A stretch of DNA of 36,219 bases from Candidatus Aminicenantota bacterium (GTDB lineage: Bacteria; Acidobacteriota; Aminicenantia; Aminicenantales; Saccharicenantaceae), in assembly GCA_014360005.1 (NCBI GenBank), contig JACIYI010000022.1, positions 1 to 36,219 on the forward strand, in the 5' to 3' direction. Below, in pieces: positions 30,355-36,219 of the stretch. Numbering within the stretch: position 1 is the stretch's first letter; the number at the start of each line of letters is the position of its first letter. The notes beneath the pieces are model-generated. The model did not search any database. It saw nothing but the letters and a program-made list of their open reading frames with translations, and had not been told where the DNA came from. A program made the translations under genes and the position numbers.

Positions 30355-30542
30355 AAAAATGCCGACACAGTTATATGCAGTTGAATTCCAGCTCGAAAAA
30401 GTCATGAATGAAATACAGAAGCTTGCGACAGAAGTAGAAGCTCTTAGAAAAGAGCTAGAAGACGTTGGCCGCGGTGGCGCGCATCGAGGAGCTAAACGAA
30501 GTAGAAGCTCTTAGAAAAGAGCTAGAAGGAGGTGGCGAGTGA
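30347..30542 (+). pseudogene. Small coiled-coil gene with frameshift after internal duplication
   Basis: Translation from the ATG at 30347 gives 55 aa with a coiled-coil (E-V-E-A-L-R-K-E-L-E) and stops at 30514 in a low-quality basic tail. In the +1 frame the downstream DNA reads L-A-A-V-A-R-I-E-E-L-N followed by the same E-V-E-A-L-R-K-E-L-E and stops at 30542, exactly at the next gene start. The ancestral protein was thus probably about 64 aa and has been frameshifted between 30460 and 30480. Programmed frameshifting cannot be excluded. Confidence 0.5.
30431..30528 (+). repeat. 31-bp direct repeat, 67 bp apart, each with a hairpin
   Basis: The same 31 bases occur at 30431-30461 and 30498-30528. 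Each holds AGCTCTT-AGAA-AAGAGCT, a 7-bp stem with four-base loop. Because the distance is not a multiple of three, the two copies are read in different frames. Confidence 0.85.
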
Positions 30543-30769
30543 TGATGCCAATCAGGGAGATACATGTTGGGGATGTGTACCGAAATCCTATGTATGATAA
30601 TGGGCTTGAGTTCGTAGTCGTAGACATAGATTTCGAAGAAAAAATGATTAAGGTACAGCCCGTAGATTCTAGCCAGTCCCGCGTTGAGATTGGTAAGCCG
30701 TTCTGGAAATCCAACCGAGACAGGATGTTCTCGGAAAGTTGGAGAGTTTTGAGGGGAGGTAGTGAGTGA
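30542..30769 (+). CDS. Small beta-rich hypothetical protein
   Basis: The 75-aa protein (I-H-V-G-D-V-Y-R-N-P, then L-E-F-V-V-V-D-I-D, W-R-V-L-R-G-G) resembles short SH3-like or DUF-type phage proteins with V-G-D-x-Y at the start. GGAGGTGG precedes the ATG at 30542. It stands between the two copies of the alanine-repeat gene and its stop overlaps the second copy's start. Function unknown. Confidence 0.68.
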   Translation: MMPIREIHVGDVYRNPMYDNGLEFVVVDIDFEEKMIKVQPVDSSQSRVEIGKPFWKSNRDRMFSESWRVLRGGSE

Positions 30770-31560
30770 TGGCAAAATATTACAAGGTTTTAGACAGGAA
30801 CGGCCGTTCCTGTCATAGCGGCAATGCCGAATGGTCACTGCCGACACAGAACGACGACGGCACATGGACACCCGGCGAATGGATGCCGGAAATCGAGGGT
30901 GAACTGAAGCCGTGCCGGAACGGTTATCATGTGGTGACGCTGGAGCAACTGCCGGATTGGCTCGGTGAGCGGATTTTCGAGGTTGAGCCCGGCGACGAGA
31001 TTGTGCATGCAGACAATAAATCTGTTACCCGGACGTGTCGGCTTACCCGTGAGTGCACAGGCTGGAATGAGCGCACGGCCCGGCTTTTTGCCTGCGACTG
31101 TGCGGAGCGGGTGTTGCCATTATACGAGGCGCGTTACGACGATGATAGACCTCGTAAGGCCATTGAGACAGCCCGGCGGTACGCCGAGGGAAAAGCGGAT
31201 GTGGAGGAACTGGCCGCTGCACGGGCCGCCGCATGGGAGGCCGCACTGAACGCCTCACGGGACGCCTCACGGGCCGCAGCATGGGCCGCCGCATGGGCCG
31301 CCGTATGGGCCGCCGAAGAGGCCGTATGGGCCGCCGCACGGGCCGCCGCAGAGGACGCCGCATGGGCCGCCGCATGGGCCGCCTCACTGAACGCCTCACG
31401 GGCCGCCGCACTGAACGCCTCACGGTACGCCGCACGGAACGCCGCAGAGGCCGCCGCAGGGGACGCCGCATGGGACGCCGCATGGGACGCTGAGCGCAAC
31501 TGGCAGGTTGAGCGGTTGAGGAAGATTTTGGAGGTGGCGAATAATGGTGACATATCCTGA
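30769..31560 (+). CDS. DUF7666-like / putative immunity-type protein with alanine repeats, copy 2
   Basis: This 263-aa protein is a paralogue of the 29656 gene. The domain order is the same: N-terminal Y-Y-K-V-L-D domain, C-A-E-R-V-L-P-L-Y-E helix, alanine repeat, W-Q-V-E-R-L-R-K-I-L end. The repeat is about 27 residues longer, with extra V-W-A-A-E-E-A-V-W-A-A units. Nucleotide identity to copy 1 is near complete in the central part (around 31050-31190) but lower in the first 60 codons, as expected after gene conversion. GGGGAGG is upstream and the start overlaps the previous stop. Confidence 0.75.
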   Translation: MAKYYKVLDRNGRSCHSGNAEWSLPTQNDDGTWTPGEWMPEIEGELKPCRNGYHVVTLEQLPDWLGERIFEVEPGDEIVHADNKSVTRTCRLTRECTGWNERTARLFACDCAERVLPLYEARYDDDRPRKAIETARRYAEGKADVEELAAARAAAWEAALNASRDASRAAAWAAAWAAVWAAEEAVWAAARAAAEDAAWAAAWAASLNASRAAALNASRYAARNAAEAAAGDAAWDAAWDAERNWQVERLRKILEVANNGDIS

Positions 31561-31646
31561 AATGAATAAGAAGTCGGTACGCTAATTTTTGCCCGATGTT
31601 CAAACCGAGAAAAGACGCTGAATAAAAGAAAGTGGGTGCTGATGAA

Positions 31647-32156
31647 ATGGGCAATGGTAGAACCAAAGGCAGGCAGTTTGAGTTTTGGTGTAGAGAGGTT
31701 ATCACGTTAGCCTTACACCTTCCAGATGGCGACGTAAACGTGCGTAGCAAATCCGCCCCGGGGTGCGACCTATGGATACGTAACGGCTCGACTTTAAAAT
31801 TTCCATACTGCGTGGAAGCAAAAAACAGAAAGCGGTTGAATGTCTTTGAGGCATTTAGGCAAGCGCAAGTCAATACATATGATGGATATCTGCCAGCTTT
31901 GTTTTCCCACAGAGACAGGCTATACCTAGCGACCGAGGACTTATACGAATTTCTGGCTAAGATAGACATCTTAAATGAGACTTTAGGCCCAGAATGGATT
32001 GACAAAGTAAGAGAAAGAGCTGACAATATAAGGCGTACGGCTCCCAAAATTAGCGATGCAAGGCTAGAGCCAGAAAGAAGCAAGCCAAGGAGGGGACGGG
32101 ATGGAACGAGGAAAAAGAATGAAACATGCAGGCGAAGGAATGGAGGCTCTCGTTGA
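31647..32156 (+). CDS. PD-(D/E)XK nuclease, Holliday junction resolvase-like
   Basis: The 169-aa protein shows K-G-R-Q-F-E (E12), G-C-D-L-W (D41) and V-E-A-K (E57, K59), the spaced acidic and lysine residues of the PD-(D/E)XK fold, then F-R-Q-A-Q-V-N-T. Size and layout resemble phage resolvases of the Hjc-like group. It may clear branched DNA before packaging. The long basic C-terminus (about 135-169) overlaps the next gene in another frame and is probably disordered. I use ATG 31647; a GTG at 31632 is an alternative. Confidence 0.72.
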   Translation: MGNGRTKGRQFEFWCREVITLALHLPDGDVNVRSKSAPGCDLWIRNGSTLKFPYCVEAKNRKRLNVFEAFRQAQVNTYDGYLPALFSHRDRLYLATEDLYEFLAKIDILNETLGPEWIDKVRERADNIRRTAPKISDARLEPERSKPRRGRDGTRKKNETCRRRNGGSR

Positions 32157-32508
32157 AGAGATTGTTCAGAAATATACAGAGTATGATAGCTACGAGGAGT
32201 TTAGAAAAGGAATTAAAAGGGAGGCGATAGAATACTTACAGCGCAAGTTCCCAACCGCCGTGGGGCACGAAAAGATTAGACCGTTGGATGCTAGACGGTA
32301 TATGCAACAAGAAAAAGTATGTGCTAATTGCAACCCTTCGCAATGCCCATGGTGTGGTTGGGAAGTGATAATAATAGAGGGGAAGGGAGAGCTGATTGTA
32401 ATGGAGCGTAGGTGTACAAGCTGGCTATACTGGCAAAGAGGCGGGCATAGACAGCTTGAAAAGTTGGAAGAGGAACATGCAGGATTTTTCGGGAGGAGGG
32501 GTAAGTGA
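32101..32508 (+). CDS. Cysteine-rich protein, zinc-binding domain
   Basis: The 135-aa protein has an N-terminal helical part and a cysteine cluster C74-x2-C77-x4-C82-x2-C85 with C105 further on (C-A-N-C, C-P-W-C, R-R-C-T-S-W). It resembles the zinc-binding N-domain of DnaI-type helicase loaders, but no ATPase follows. A replication accessory role is possible. AAGGAGGGGACGGG before the ATG is a strong start signal, even though it lies inside the previous gene (56-bp overlap). Confidence 0.68.
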   Translation: MERGKRMKHAGEGMEALVEEIVQKYTEYDSYEEFRKGIKREAIEYLQRKFPTAVGHEKIRPLDARRYMQQEKVCANCNPSQCPWCGWEVIIIEGKGELIVMERRCTSWLYWQRGGHRQLEKLEEEHAGFFGRRGK

Positions 32509-32738
32509 TGGTTGTTAATGTTAACTATGGAATGGCTGGATTGGGGTTAGTGCTGTTTGGCTTGGGAATGCTGATGTGTTTGACCGCCCTTATAGCGAGG
32601 AGAGATATAAAATCAGCAGTTAGCGTGAGCAACTTTTGGTTGGTATTTGGCACGGCGGTATTATTAGTGGCTAGCGGATTGATAGTTACCTACTTGCCTG
32701 CCGTAATTTTCATGAAGTCGCTTAAACTGTTTGCATAG
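32508..32738 (+). CDS. Small protein with two membrane segments
   Basis: The 76-aa protein has two clear hydrophobic helices (about 8-28 and 44-64) joined by a basic loop (A-R-R-D-I-K). ATG 32508 overlaps the previous TGA, with GGAGGAGGGG just upstream. The layout would fit a holin, an exclusion protein or a membrane anchor, but it lies in the early operon, which speaks against a holin. Confidence 0.7.
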   Translation: MVVNVNYGMAGLGLVLFGLGMLMCLTALIARRDIKSAVSVSNFWLVFGTAVLLVASGLIVTYLPAVIFMKSLKLFA

Positions 32739-32750
32739 GGAGGATTTAAA

Positions 32751-33074
32751 ATGGCATGGTTGTTTGTGAAGGCTGAAGTGATAAAGGAGCCTAGAGAGTT
32801 TTTCTACAGGAACAAATTTGGTGAGGAAGAAAGAGGAGTCAATTTATGGGTAAAAGACCTCGACAACGACAGGCTAAAAATGCCCATAAACTGGTTTAAT
32901 TGTGGTGAAGATGTTAGAGAAGGATGTCAATATGAGTTTAAATGCTACGTCTCCAAAAGGAAAAACCCCATGAGCGGAGCCTACGAATATTCCTTTAACG
33001 TAGAAAAAGCCAAGCTCATTAGGGACCCAAGCAGAGTAAAGGATGGCGGAGACGAAATAGAAATCCCATTCTAG
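32751..33074 (+). CDS. Candidate single-stranded DNA-binding protein
   Basis: The 107-aa protein appears beta-rich (OB-fold size) and ends G-G-D-E-I-E-I-P-F. An acidic tail ending I-P-F is the hallmark of bacterial SSB proteins, through which they dock partner proteins. It lies among replication and recombination genes. GGGAGG precedes the ATG. Sequence similarity to known SSBs is not obvious in the core, so the call rests on the tail, size and neighbours. Confidence 0.6.
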   Translation: MAWLFVKAEVIKEPREFFYRNKFGEEERGVNLWVKDLDNDRLKMPINWFNCGEDVREGCQYEFKCYVSKRKNPMSGAYEYSFNVEKAKLIRDPSRVKDGGDEIEIPF

Positions 33075-33085
33075 GGGTGGGTGAT

Positions 33086-33412
33086 ATGAGTGTAGGTAAG
33101 GGCGGATACGCCGCATATAAAGCCAGGATACAAACTCACAACACCCTGATGAGGCAAATCTATGACATATTAAGCGACATGTACGCCGCTATAGACTATG
33201 CTTGCGACCCAAAATTAACCGAACAAATGATAGACGAGCTGGCAATTGTAAGAGATTTTGTTTTTGAGTACAGTTATGAGAAGATTAGAAAGGAAGCTGG
33301 CAGCTTTAGCCTTGTGGCAATTAACAAAAAGCCATACCCGAGACGACCAAAATCATTCGCAAAAGGGGGTGGTGTGTGTGGCAAAGAAGAAACAGAAGAG
33401 ACCGATAGCTGA
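33086..33412 (+). CDS. Hypothetical helical protein
   Basis: The 108-aa protein uses the ATG at 33086 behind GGGGTGGG. It is helical with a basic C-terminal third (N-K-K-P-Y-P-R-R-P-K-S). The last 35 bp overlap the next gene in another frame. No family recognised. Confidence 0.65.
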   Translation: MSVGKGGYAAYKARIQTHNTLMRQIYDILSDMYAAIDYACDPKLTEQMIDELAIVRDFVFEYSYEKIRKEAGSFSLVAINKKPYPRRPKSFAKGGGVCGKEETEETDS

Positions 33413-33818
33413 TTGGGAGCATGAGTTTATAAAAGATTGCGTAGAGAAGGGGTGGAGTGTAACAGAGATGATGTCACACTTGCCCCACCGCTCCCTACAA
33501 ACTGTGTACGCGGTCGCCAAGAAATATGGCTACATTGGAGAGAAAAAAAGAAAAGCCCTTGAGCGTGGCGAGACTGTGAACAAGCCACCACGCCCCCCTA
33601 TTAGAAGGGGTGAAGCCTACGATATATGTCTTTACTGGATAAAGGCTGGAGGTCCTGTGCCTAACGAAAAGCCAGAAACGTTTAGGTACATCAAAAGGAC
33701 AATGGGAAAGAACCCTCTAAATATCTTCGAACACCTGGAGGGCAAATGGAAGATAGCATTGACAGATTATGAGACTATAGAGGCTCTTAAGAAAGGGGCA
33801 ATGAAAAGGAAATGGTAA
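33378..33818 (+). CDS. HTH protein sharing a C-terminal domain with the 28262 gene
   Basis: I use the GTG at 33378, preceded by AAAGGGGGTGG, giving 146 aa. Residues about 10-45 look like a Myb/HTH unit (D-W-E-H-E-F-I-K-D-C-V-E-K-G-W-S, then S-L-Q-T-V-Y-A-V-A-K-K-Y-G). The end (I-F-E-H-L-E-G-K-W-K-I-A-L-T-D) matches V-F-Q-S-V-R-G-K-W-K-V-x-x-T-D in the 28262 product. A pair of phage regulators with a common effector domain is the simplest reading. The longer ATG frame lies in the previous gene without a ribosome site. Confidence 0.7.
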   Translation: MAKKKQKRPIADWEHEFIKDCVEKGWSVTEMMSHLPHRSLQTVYAVAKKYGYIGEKKRKALERGETVNKPPRPPIRRGEAYDICLYWIKAGGPVPNEKPETFRYIKRTMGKNPLNIFEHLEGKWKIALTDYETIEALKKGAMKRKW

Positions 33819-33994
33819 TATCACAATGGTGTGCAGACTGCGCTCATGCAACGGAAGACGGAAAATGTGAGAAGGGGGTGACAAAAGTACCGAAAGAGGG
33901 TTGTATATTATGGGATAGGAGGGTGATAACCAGGGGAAAAGAAGAAGACGCAGAAGGGCAAATAACCATTATGGATATTTTAAATGAAGATTAA
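33812..33994 (+). CDS. Small cysteine-rich protein
   Basis: The 60-aa protein has C7-x2-C10, C19 and C31 (W-C-A-D-C, D-G-K-C, G-C-I-L-W-D), a pattern of small zinc- or metal-binding proteins, followed by an acidic tail. It starts inside the stop region of the previous gene. It is the last gene of the long early operon, just before a terminator. Confidence 0.65.
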   Translation: MVISQWCADCAHATEDGKCEKGVTKVPKEGCILWDRRVITRGKEEDAEGQITIMDILNED

Positions 33995-34002
33995 AAATAT
34001 AT

Positions 34003-34030
34003 AAAAGGAGGTGAAAGGCGCTCCTTTTTT
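34003..34030 (+). terminator. Terminator of the long early operon
   Basis: An 8-bp stem AAAAGGAG/CTCCTTTT with a ten-base loop ends in six T in total. It directly follows the last early gene. The left arm includes an AAGGAGGTG-like word without a following gene. Confidence 0.7.
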
Positions 34031-34063
34031 GTAAATCTCATTATGTAGTGTTTATGTTAATAT

Positions 34064-34089
34064 GGCCTGCTTCTCCGCAGGCCTTTAAT
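34064..34089 (+). terminator. Second hairpin before thyX
   Basis: A 7-bp stem GGCCTGC/GCAGGCC (34064-34070 with 34077-34083) is followed by TTTAAT, 15 bp before the thyX start. It may be a second terminator or an attenuator for thyX. I see no convincing separate thyX promoter. Confidence 0.55.
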
Positions 34090-34103
34090 ATGGGAGGGAT
34101 ATC

Positions 34104-34703
34104 ATGAAAGTAGAATTGTTAAGCCATTCTCCATTGAGTAATATAATCCATGCTGGGCTTACGTGTACGGACAGATTGGATAAGCTGCCTCATTACCTTG
34201 CATTCCCAGAGACGTTTATTAATCGCCTGCTCAGGGCTGGACATGAAAGTGTTATCGAACATGTGGTTTATACGTTCAAGATAGAGGACATAACTAGAGG
34301 GTTATTACAACAGCTAGCAAGACATAGGCTGATATCTTTGAGTGTGCAAAGCACGAGGTGGGCGCTGGACAGGGTGTTAGACGGAACGGTTATGGAGGAG
34401 TTGTTTTACGTTCCAGAGGAGCTAGAGGGCGCTGATAGGGATAAGTATATAGAGGTAGCCTTGAAACAGCTACAACAAGCACGAACACTAGCTGAGGCGT
34501 TTGGAAATGACGTAGGCAAGTATATTATTCCGGAATGCATGTATACTGATTTGGTGATGACTGTTAACGCAAGAGAACTAAGGCATATATTCCAACTTAG
34601 AGCTAAGCCACCAGCACTAAAGGAGTTTAATATTCTTGTAAGGGAAATATATAATGTGCTACCAGATAGCCACAAATTTATGTTTGAAGAGTTTCTAGAA
34701 TAA
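34104..34703 (+). CDS. thyX: FAD-dependent thymidylate synthase
   Basis: The 199-aa protein carries the ThyX signature R-H-R-x7-S at residues 73-83 (R-H-R-L-I-S-L-S-V-Q-S), with a histidine in E-H-V-V-Y-T-F at 52-58 and the late E-L-R-H-I-F-Q-L-R. It methylates dUMP to dTMP using methylene-THF, NADPH and FAD, raising dTTP for phage DNA. The length is normal. GGGAGGG precedes the ATG. It is convergent with the late operon, whose terminator lies right at its stop codon. Confidence 0.93.
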   Translation: MKVELLSHSPLSNIIHAGLTCTDRLDKLPHYLAFPETFINRLLRAGHESVIEHVVYTFKIEDITRGLLQQLARHRLISLSVQSTRWALDRVLDGTVMEELFYVPEELEGADRDKYIEVALKQLQQARTLAEAFGNDVGKYIIPECMYTDLVMTVNARELRHIFQLRAKPPALKEFNILVREIYNVLPDSHKFMFEEFLE

Positions 34704-34730
34704 AAAAGGTGGCTGGTGCATCCAGCCACC
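34701..34730 (-). terminator. Terminator of the late operon and of the small RNA
   Basis: On the minus strand a perfect 9-bp stem GGTGGCTGG/CCAGCCACC with a five-base loop is followed by six T. It stops minus-strand transcription before it enters thyX. Confidence 0.9.
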
Positions 34731-34785
34731 CCGCACAGAAAGGAGGGAACGAGAGGTGCACACCAAGGAGGTGTTCATCTCATGT
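34701..34785 (-). ncRNA. Candidate small RNA with two anti-Shine-Dalgarno segments
   Basis: A perfect promoter and a perfect terminator bound an about 84-nt transcript without a coding frame. It would fold into a 5-bp hairpin ACACC-UCCUU-GGUGU (34774 to 34760), a single-stranded C/U-rich linker, and the terminator stem. The hairpin region holds CACCUCCUU and the linker holds CCUCCUUUCU. Both are identical to the 3' tail of 16S rRNA and complementary to AAGGAGG-type ribosome sites used across this phage. It could block translation of selected messages. Expression is not proven. Confidence 0.65.
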
Positions 34786-34790
34786 GTATT

Positions 34791-34819
34791 ATTATACAAG
34801 AATACAAATGTTTTGTCAA
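34791..34819 (-). promoter_or_regulatory. Perfect consensus sigma-70 promoter of the small RNA
   Basis: On the minus strand TTGACA (34814-34819), exactly 17 bases, TATAAT (34791-34796). The -35 overlaps the stop codon of the last late gene. It is the best promoter in the window yet drives only about 84 bases before the terminator. Confidence 0.85.
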
Positions 34820-35175
34820 TCAACCATAACGCCTATAATTACCCCTAGCGCCAAACCCATTGCTCCCCATTTCACTGCTGTGCTCATGGTGTAGTTTTGA
34901 TAAGACTTTCTCTCTTCGTTTATTGCCTGTTCTAATTGTTTCATCTTGGCTAAATATTCATCGGTGGTATCTCTCTCTTCCTTAAGGGCCTTCTGTAATG
35001 CTTGCACTTTAGCCTCGAGGCGAAGCAAGTCTATCTCTCTGTTCTTAAACACCTCTACTGGCATTATTATATGTTTGCCATCGCTAGTCAGTTTTATCGG
35101 ATTTTCTTCTGCGTTCGCGAGCGTTGGCGCTAGCAAGAAGGTCATCAATAGACATGTCGCTATAATCTTTCTCAT
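34816..35175 (-). CDS. Signal peptide plus coiled-coil plus C-terminal membrane segment (spanin-like)
   Basis: The 119-aa protein has an N-terminal signal sequence (I-I-A-T-C-L-L-M-T-F-L-L-A-P, likely cut after A-N-A at about 22) and a coiled-coil (about 50-95, with L-R-L-E-A-K-V-Q-A-L-Q-K-A-L). It ends in a C-terminal membrane helix (G-A-M-G-L-A-L-G-V-I-I-G-V-M). This is the topology of one-protein spanins, which link outer and inner membrane, but no lipobox cysteine stands at the cut site. It overlaps the previous gene by 92 bp. A lysis role is inferred from place and layout. Confidence 0.65.
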   Translation of the reverse strand: MRKIIATCLLMTFLLAPTLANAEENPIKLTSDGKHIIMPVEVFKNREIDLLRLEAKVQALQKALKEERDTTDEYLAKMKQLEQAINEERKSYQNYTMSTAVKWGAMGLALGVIIGVMVD

Positions 35176-35434
35176 CTACCTCTTTCACCTCCTTGTCGTG
35201 CATAGCGCGCTCTATCTGTAGCTTTAGTTTTTCTTTTGCCAGCTCCCTAGTGATAGTGTCTACTTCTTTTTTCTTCTGTTCGAGGTCTCTTTTGGCTTTA
35301 CTGCTAGAGCCAAGCAATCCACCAGCCACCAAACCAAGAAAAGCCAGCACCACCTCGTGCCAGCCTTTTATCCAAGCGAAATATCCACCACACAATAGAA
35401 TGACAATACCTATACCCAGTATTAGTTTCTTCAT
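35084..35434 (-). CDS. Membrane protein with coiled-coil, lysis cassette
   Basis: The 116-aa protein has hydrophobic stretches at about 3-21 (L-I-L-G-I-G-I-V-I-L-L) and 28-44 (V-V-L-A-F-L-G-L-V-A-G-G-L-L), then a charged coiled-coil (K-R-D-L-E-Q-K-K-K-E-V-D-T-I). Start ATG 35434 overlaps the stop of the holin candidate as ATGA. The next gene starts inside it. It resembles Rz-type inner-membrane proteins or XhlA-like partners; exact role unclear. Confidence 0.68.
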   Translation of the reverse strand: MKKLILGIGIVILLCGGYFAWIKGWHEVVLAFLGLVAGGLLGSSSKAKRDLEQKKKEVDTITRELAKEKLKLQIERAMHDKEVKEVDEKDYSDMSIDDLLASANARERRRKSDKTD

Positions 35435-35598
35435 TTTGTCGTCACCCTTTTAGAGAGATAACCAACCAAGCCTCCTATAACCACTTTAGGCAAGTCATCT
35501 CCACCCACATTGTTGAGCGCCATGATTACAATCGCCACCAAAATAAGAGCCGCCAATATGTCGGAGCTCTCAATATTCTCTTTCAACCAGTCTCCCAT
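35431..35598 (-). CDS. Small holin candidate
   Basis: The 55-aa protein (starts M-G-D-W-L-K-E-N-I) has a strong membrane helix at about 14-29 (I-L-A-A-L-I-L-V-A-I-V-I-M-A-L). A second moderately hydrophobic segment lies at about 37-49 (P-K-V-V-I-G-G-L-V-G-Y-L), and the tail is basic (S-K-R-V-T-T-K). Size and layout suit a phage holin. GGGGGG lies about nine bases upstream of the ATG. It is coupled with the next gene by ATGA. Confidence 0.6.
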   Translation of the reverse strand: MGDWLKENIESSDILAALILVAIVIMALNNVGGDDLPKVVIGGLVGYLSKRVTTK

Positions 35599-35724
35599 TT
35601 TCAAAAACCCCCCAAAATTTGCCCCTTAGAGCAATAAAGTTTATGTTAAAGGTAGTTTTATATGCCTAACACAAACATGATAGCTCTACGTGGCTGTAAA
35701 TAGCCTTAAAAAGGAAATGGCTAA

Positions 35725-36219
35725 CTATATTACATATCCGTCTATAATTTTCTTATTTTCGACTGTGAATGTTCCGTCTTCGTAATAATACACGATAGCA
35801 AAACCGTGGTTCCAGTCATTTATAGGTCTGAATGCTGGGTTTAAATCGCAAAGGCAACCCACACTCCAGCACGCCATTACGTCTCCTGATATATCTCTAG
35901 CGTAATATTCTTGGCTCTTGTGAAAGTGTCCAAAGATTGTGTTGTGCCTTAATCGCATAAATACGTTTCTTGCAACGTTGACGCTTGAATATGTGACTTT
36001 AGGTTCATCGCCGTGAAGGTGGTATAGCTTTCCAATTTTGGGAAATTGTCCAGATAGCCTAACCTCTTCTGATGCACAGACGTATTTAATGTTAAATTCA
36101 TCTAGGGATAGAATGTCGTCTATGCCTAATCCCTCTACCCCTTTAATGTTCGTCCCGCTTAGGTATTTCTCCCACCTCCCGCTTACATGGTTCCCGCCTT
36201 CAAAGACAATTTCTGCATG
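35725..36219 (-). CDS. Metallophosphoesterase (3' part, runs off the right end, joins position 1-566)
   Basis: This is the C-terminal part of the gene described at positions 1-566. Across the junction the codons are G-A-T G-A-A T-T-T, giving D-E-F. Here lies the last metallophosphatase motif G-H-F-H (near 35920-35935). It is followed by a region with cysteines (W-S-V-G-C-L-C-D-L) and W-N-H-G-F, typical of these enzymes' second half. The last 125 bp duplicate the left end. A 126-bp gap to the holin candidate holds no gene. Confidence 0.88.
   Translation of the reverse strand, partial: HAEIVFEGGNHVSGRWEKYLSGTNIKGVEGLGIDDILSLDEFNIKYVCASEEVRLSGQFPKIGKLYHLHGDEPKVTYSSVNVARNVFMRLRHNTIFGHFHKSQEYYARDISGDVMACWSVGCLCDLNPAFRPINDWNHGFAIVYYYEDGTFTVENKKIIDGYVI
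36095..36219. repeat. Direct terminal repeat, right copy
   Basis: Exact copy of positions 1-125; see the left copy. Confidence 0.95.

Noticed and set aside
31043..32083. Long minus-strand frame of 346 aa opposite the alanine-repeat gene and the nuclease gene
   Set aside because: It is opened by the GC-rich repeat DNA, is arginine/proline-repetitive, lacks a ribosome site and opposes two well-supported genes. The minus-strand frames at 29927-30286 and 31134-31553 and the plus-strand frame at 31233 are of the same kind.
34743..34828. Possible 13-codon plus-strand peptide behind AAGGAGGTG at 34765
   Set aside because: The frame is too short, ends at once, and the strong signals (perfect promoter and terminator) are on the minus strand. 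The plus-strand ribosome-site look is explained as the complement of the anti-Shine-Dalgarno segments.
35599..35724. Possible small gene or tRNA in the gap before the metallophosphoesterase end
   Set aside because: No frame with a ribosome site and no cloverleaf or T-loop-like sequence; only weak short stems.

Overview
The window is a complete or nearly complete genome of a tailed phage with a podovirus (T7/epsilon15-like) virion. The first and last 125 bases are identical, and one gene (a metallophosphoesterase) reads without a break across the joined ends. The unique sequence is therefore about 36,094 bp of a circular or terminally redundant molecule. No tRNA, integrase, phage RNA polymerase, DNA polymerase or CRISPR array was seen. 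The host cannot be named. AAGGAGG-type ribosome binding sites, consensus sigma-70 promoters, TTATCCACA DnaA boxes and boxA-like leader sequences fit a Firmicutes-type host. The GH108 endolysin and a spanin-like membrane protein hint at a diderm envelope. This host inference is weak.

Late region: all on the minus strand, running from about 21.8 kb down to position 1 and on, across the junction, from 36.1 to 34.8 kb. A sigma-70 promoter (21787-21815) precedes three tiny genes. Then come terminase small and large subunits, two small proteins sharing a C-terminal signature, portal, a Bbp19-like protein, scaffold, major capsid protein, a small structural protein, tail tubular proteins A and B, a GNAT/gp13-like protein, three internal virion (ejection) proteins and a tail fibre. 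The tail fibre ends in a C-type-lectin variable domain of the kind diversified by diversity-generating retroelements. Lysis genes follow: GH108 endolysin, XhlA-like protein, metallophosphoesterase, small holin candidate and two overlapping membrane/coiled-coil proteins. The module ends at a strong terminator at 34.7 kb.

Control and origin region (21.8-24.1 kb): divergent promoters, a candidate structured RNA ending in a strong terminator, an AT-rich stretch, a cluster of four perfect DnaA boxes plus one near match, and two early promoters. Each early promoter is preceded by a shared GAATA/TATTC palindromic element.

Early region (plus strand, 22.9-34.0 kb): many small unknown genes, then a recombination and replication set: a Cas4/RecB-like nuclease, an ERF annealing protein and a replication initiator whose gene carries ten iterons. 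Further on lie two HTH proteins with related C-termini, a DUF1937 protein, two duplicated alanine-repeat proteins, a PD-(D/E)XK resolvase-like nuclease, a cysteine-rich protein, an SSB candidate and, as a separate unit, thyX.

The most unusual signals are these. A candidate small RNA with a perfect promoter and terminator carries two copies of the 16S anti-Shine-Dalgarno sequence. The iterons in the initiator gene are read in two frames, so they are conserved as DNA. The variable tail fibre is DGR-like but no reverse transcriptase or template was found. The early promoters share an operator but no obvious repressor was seen.
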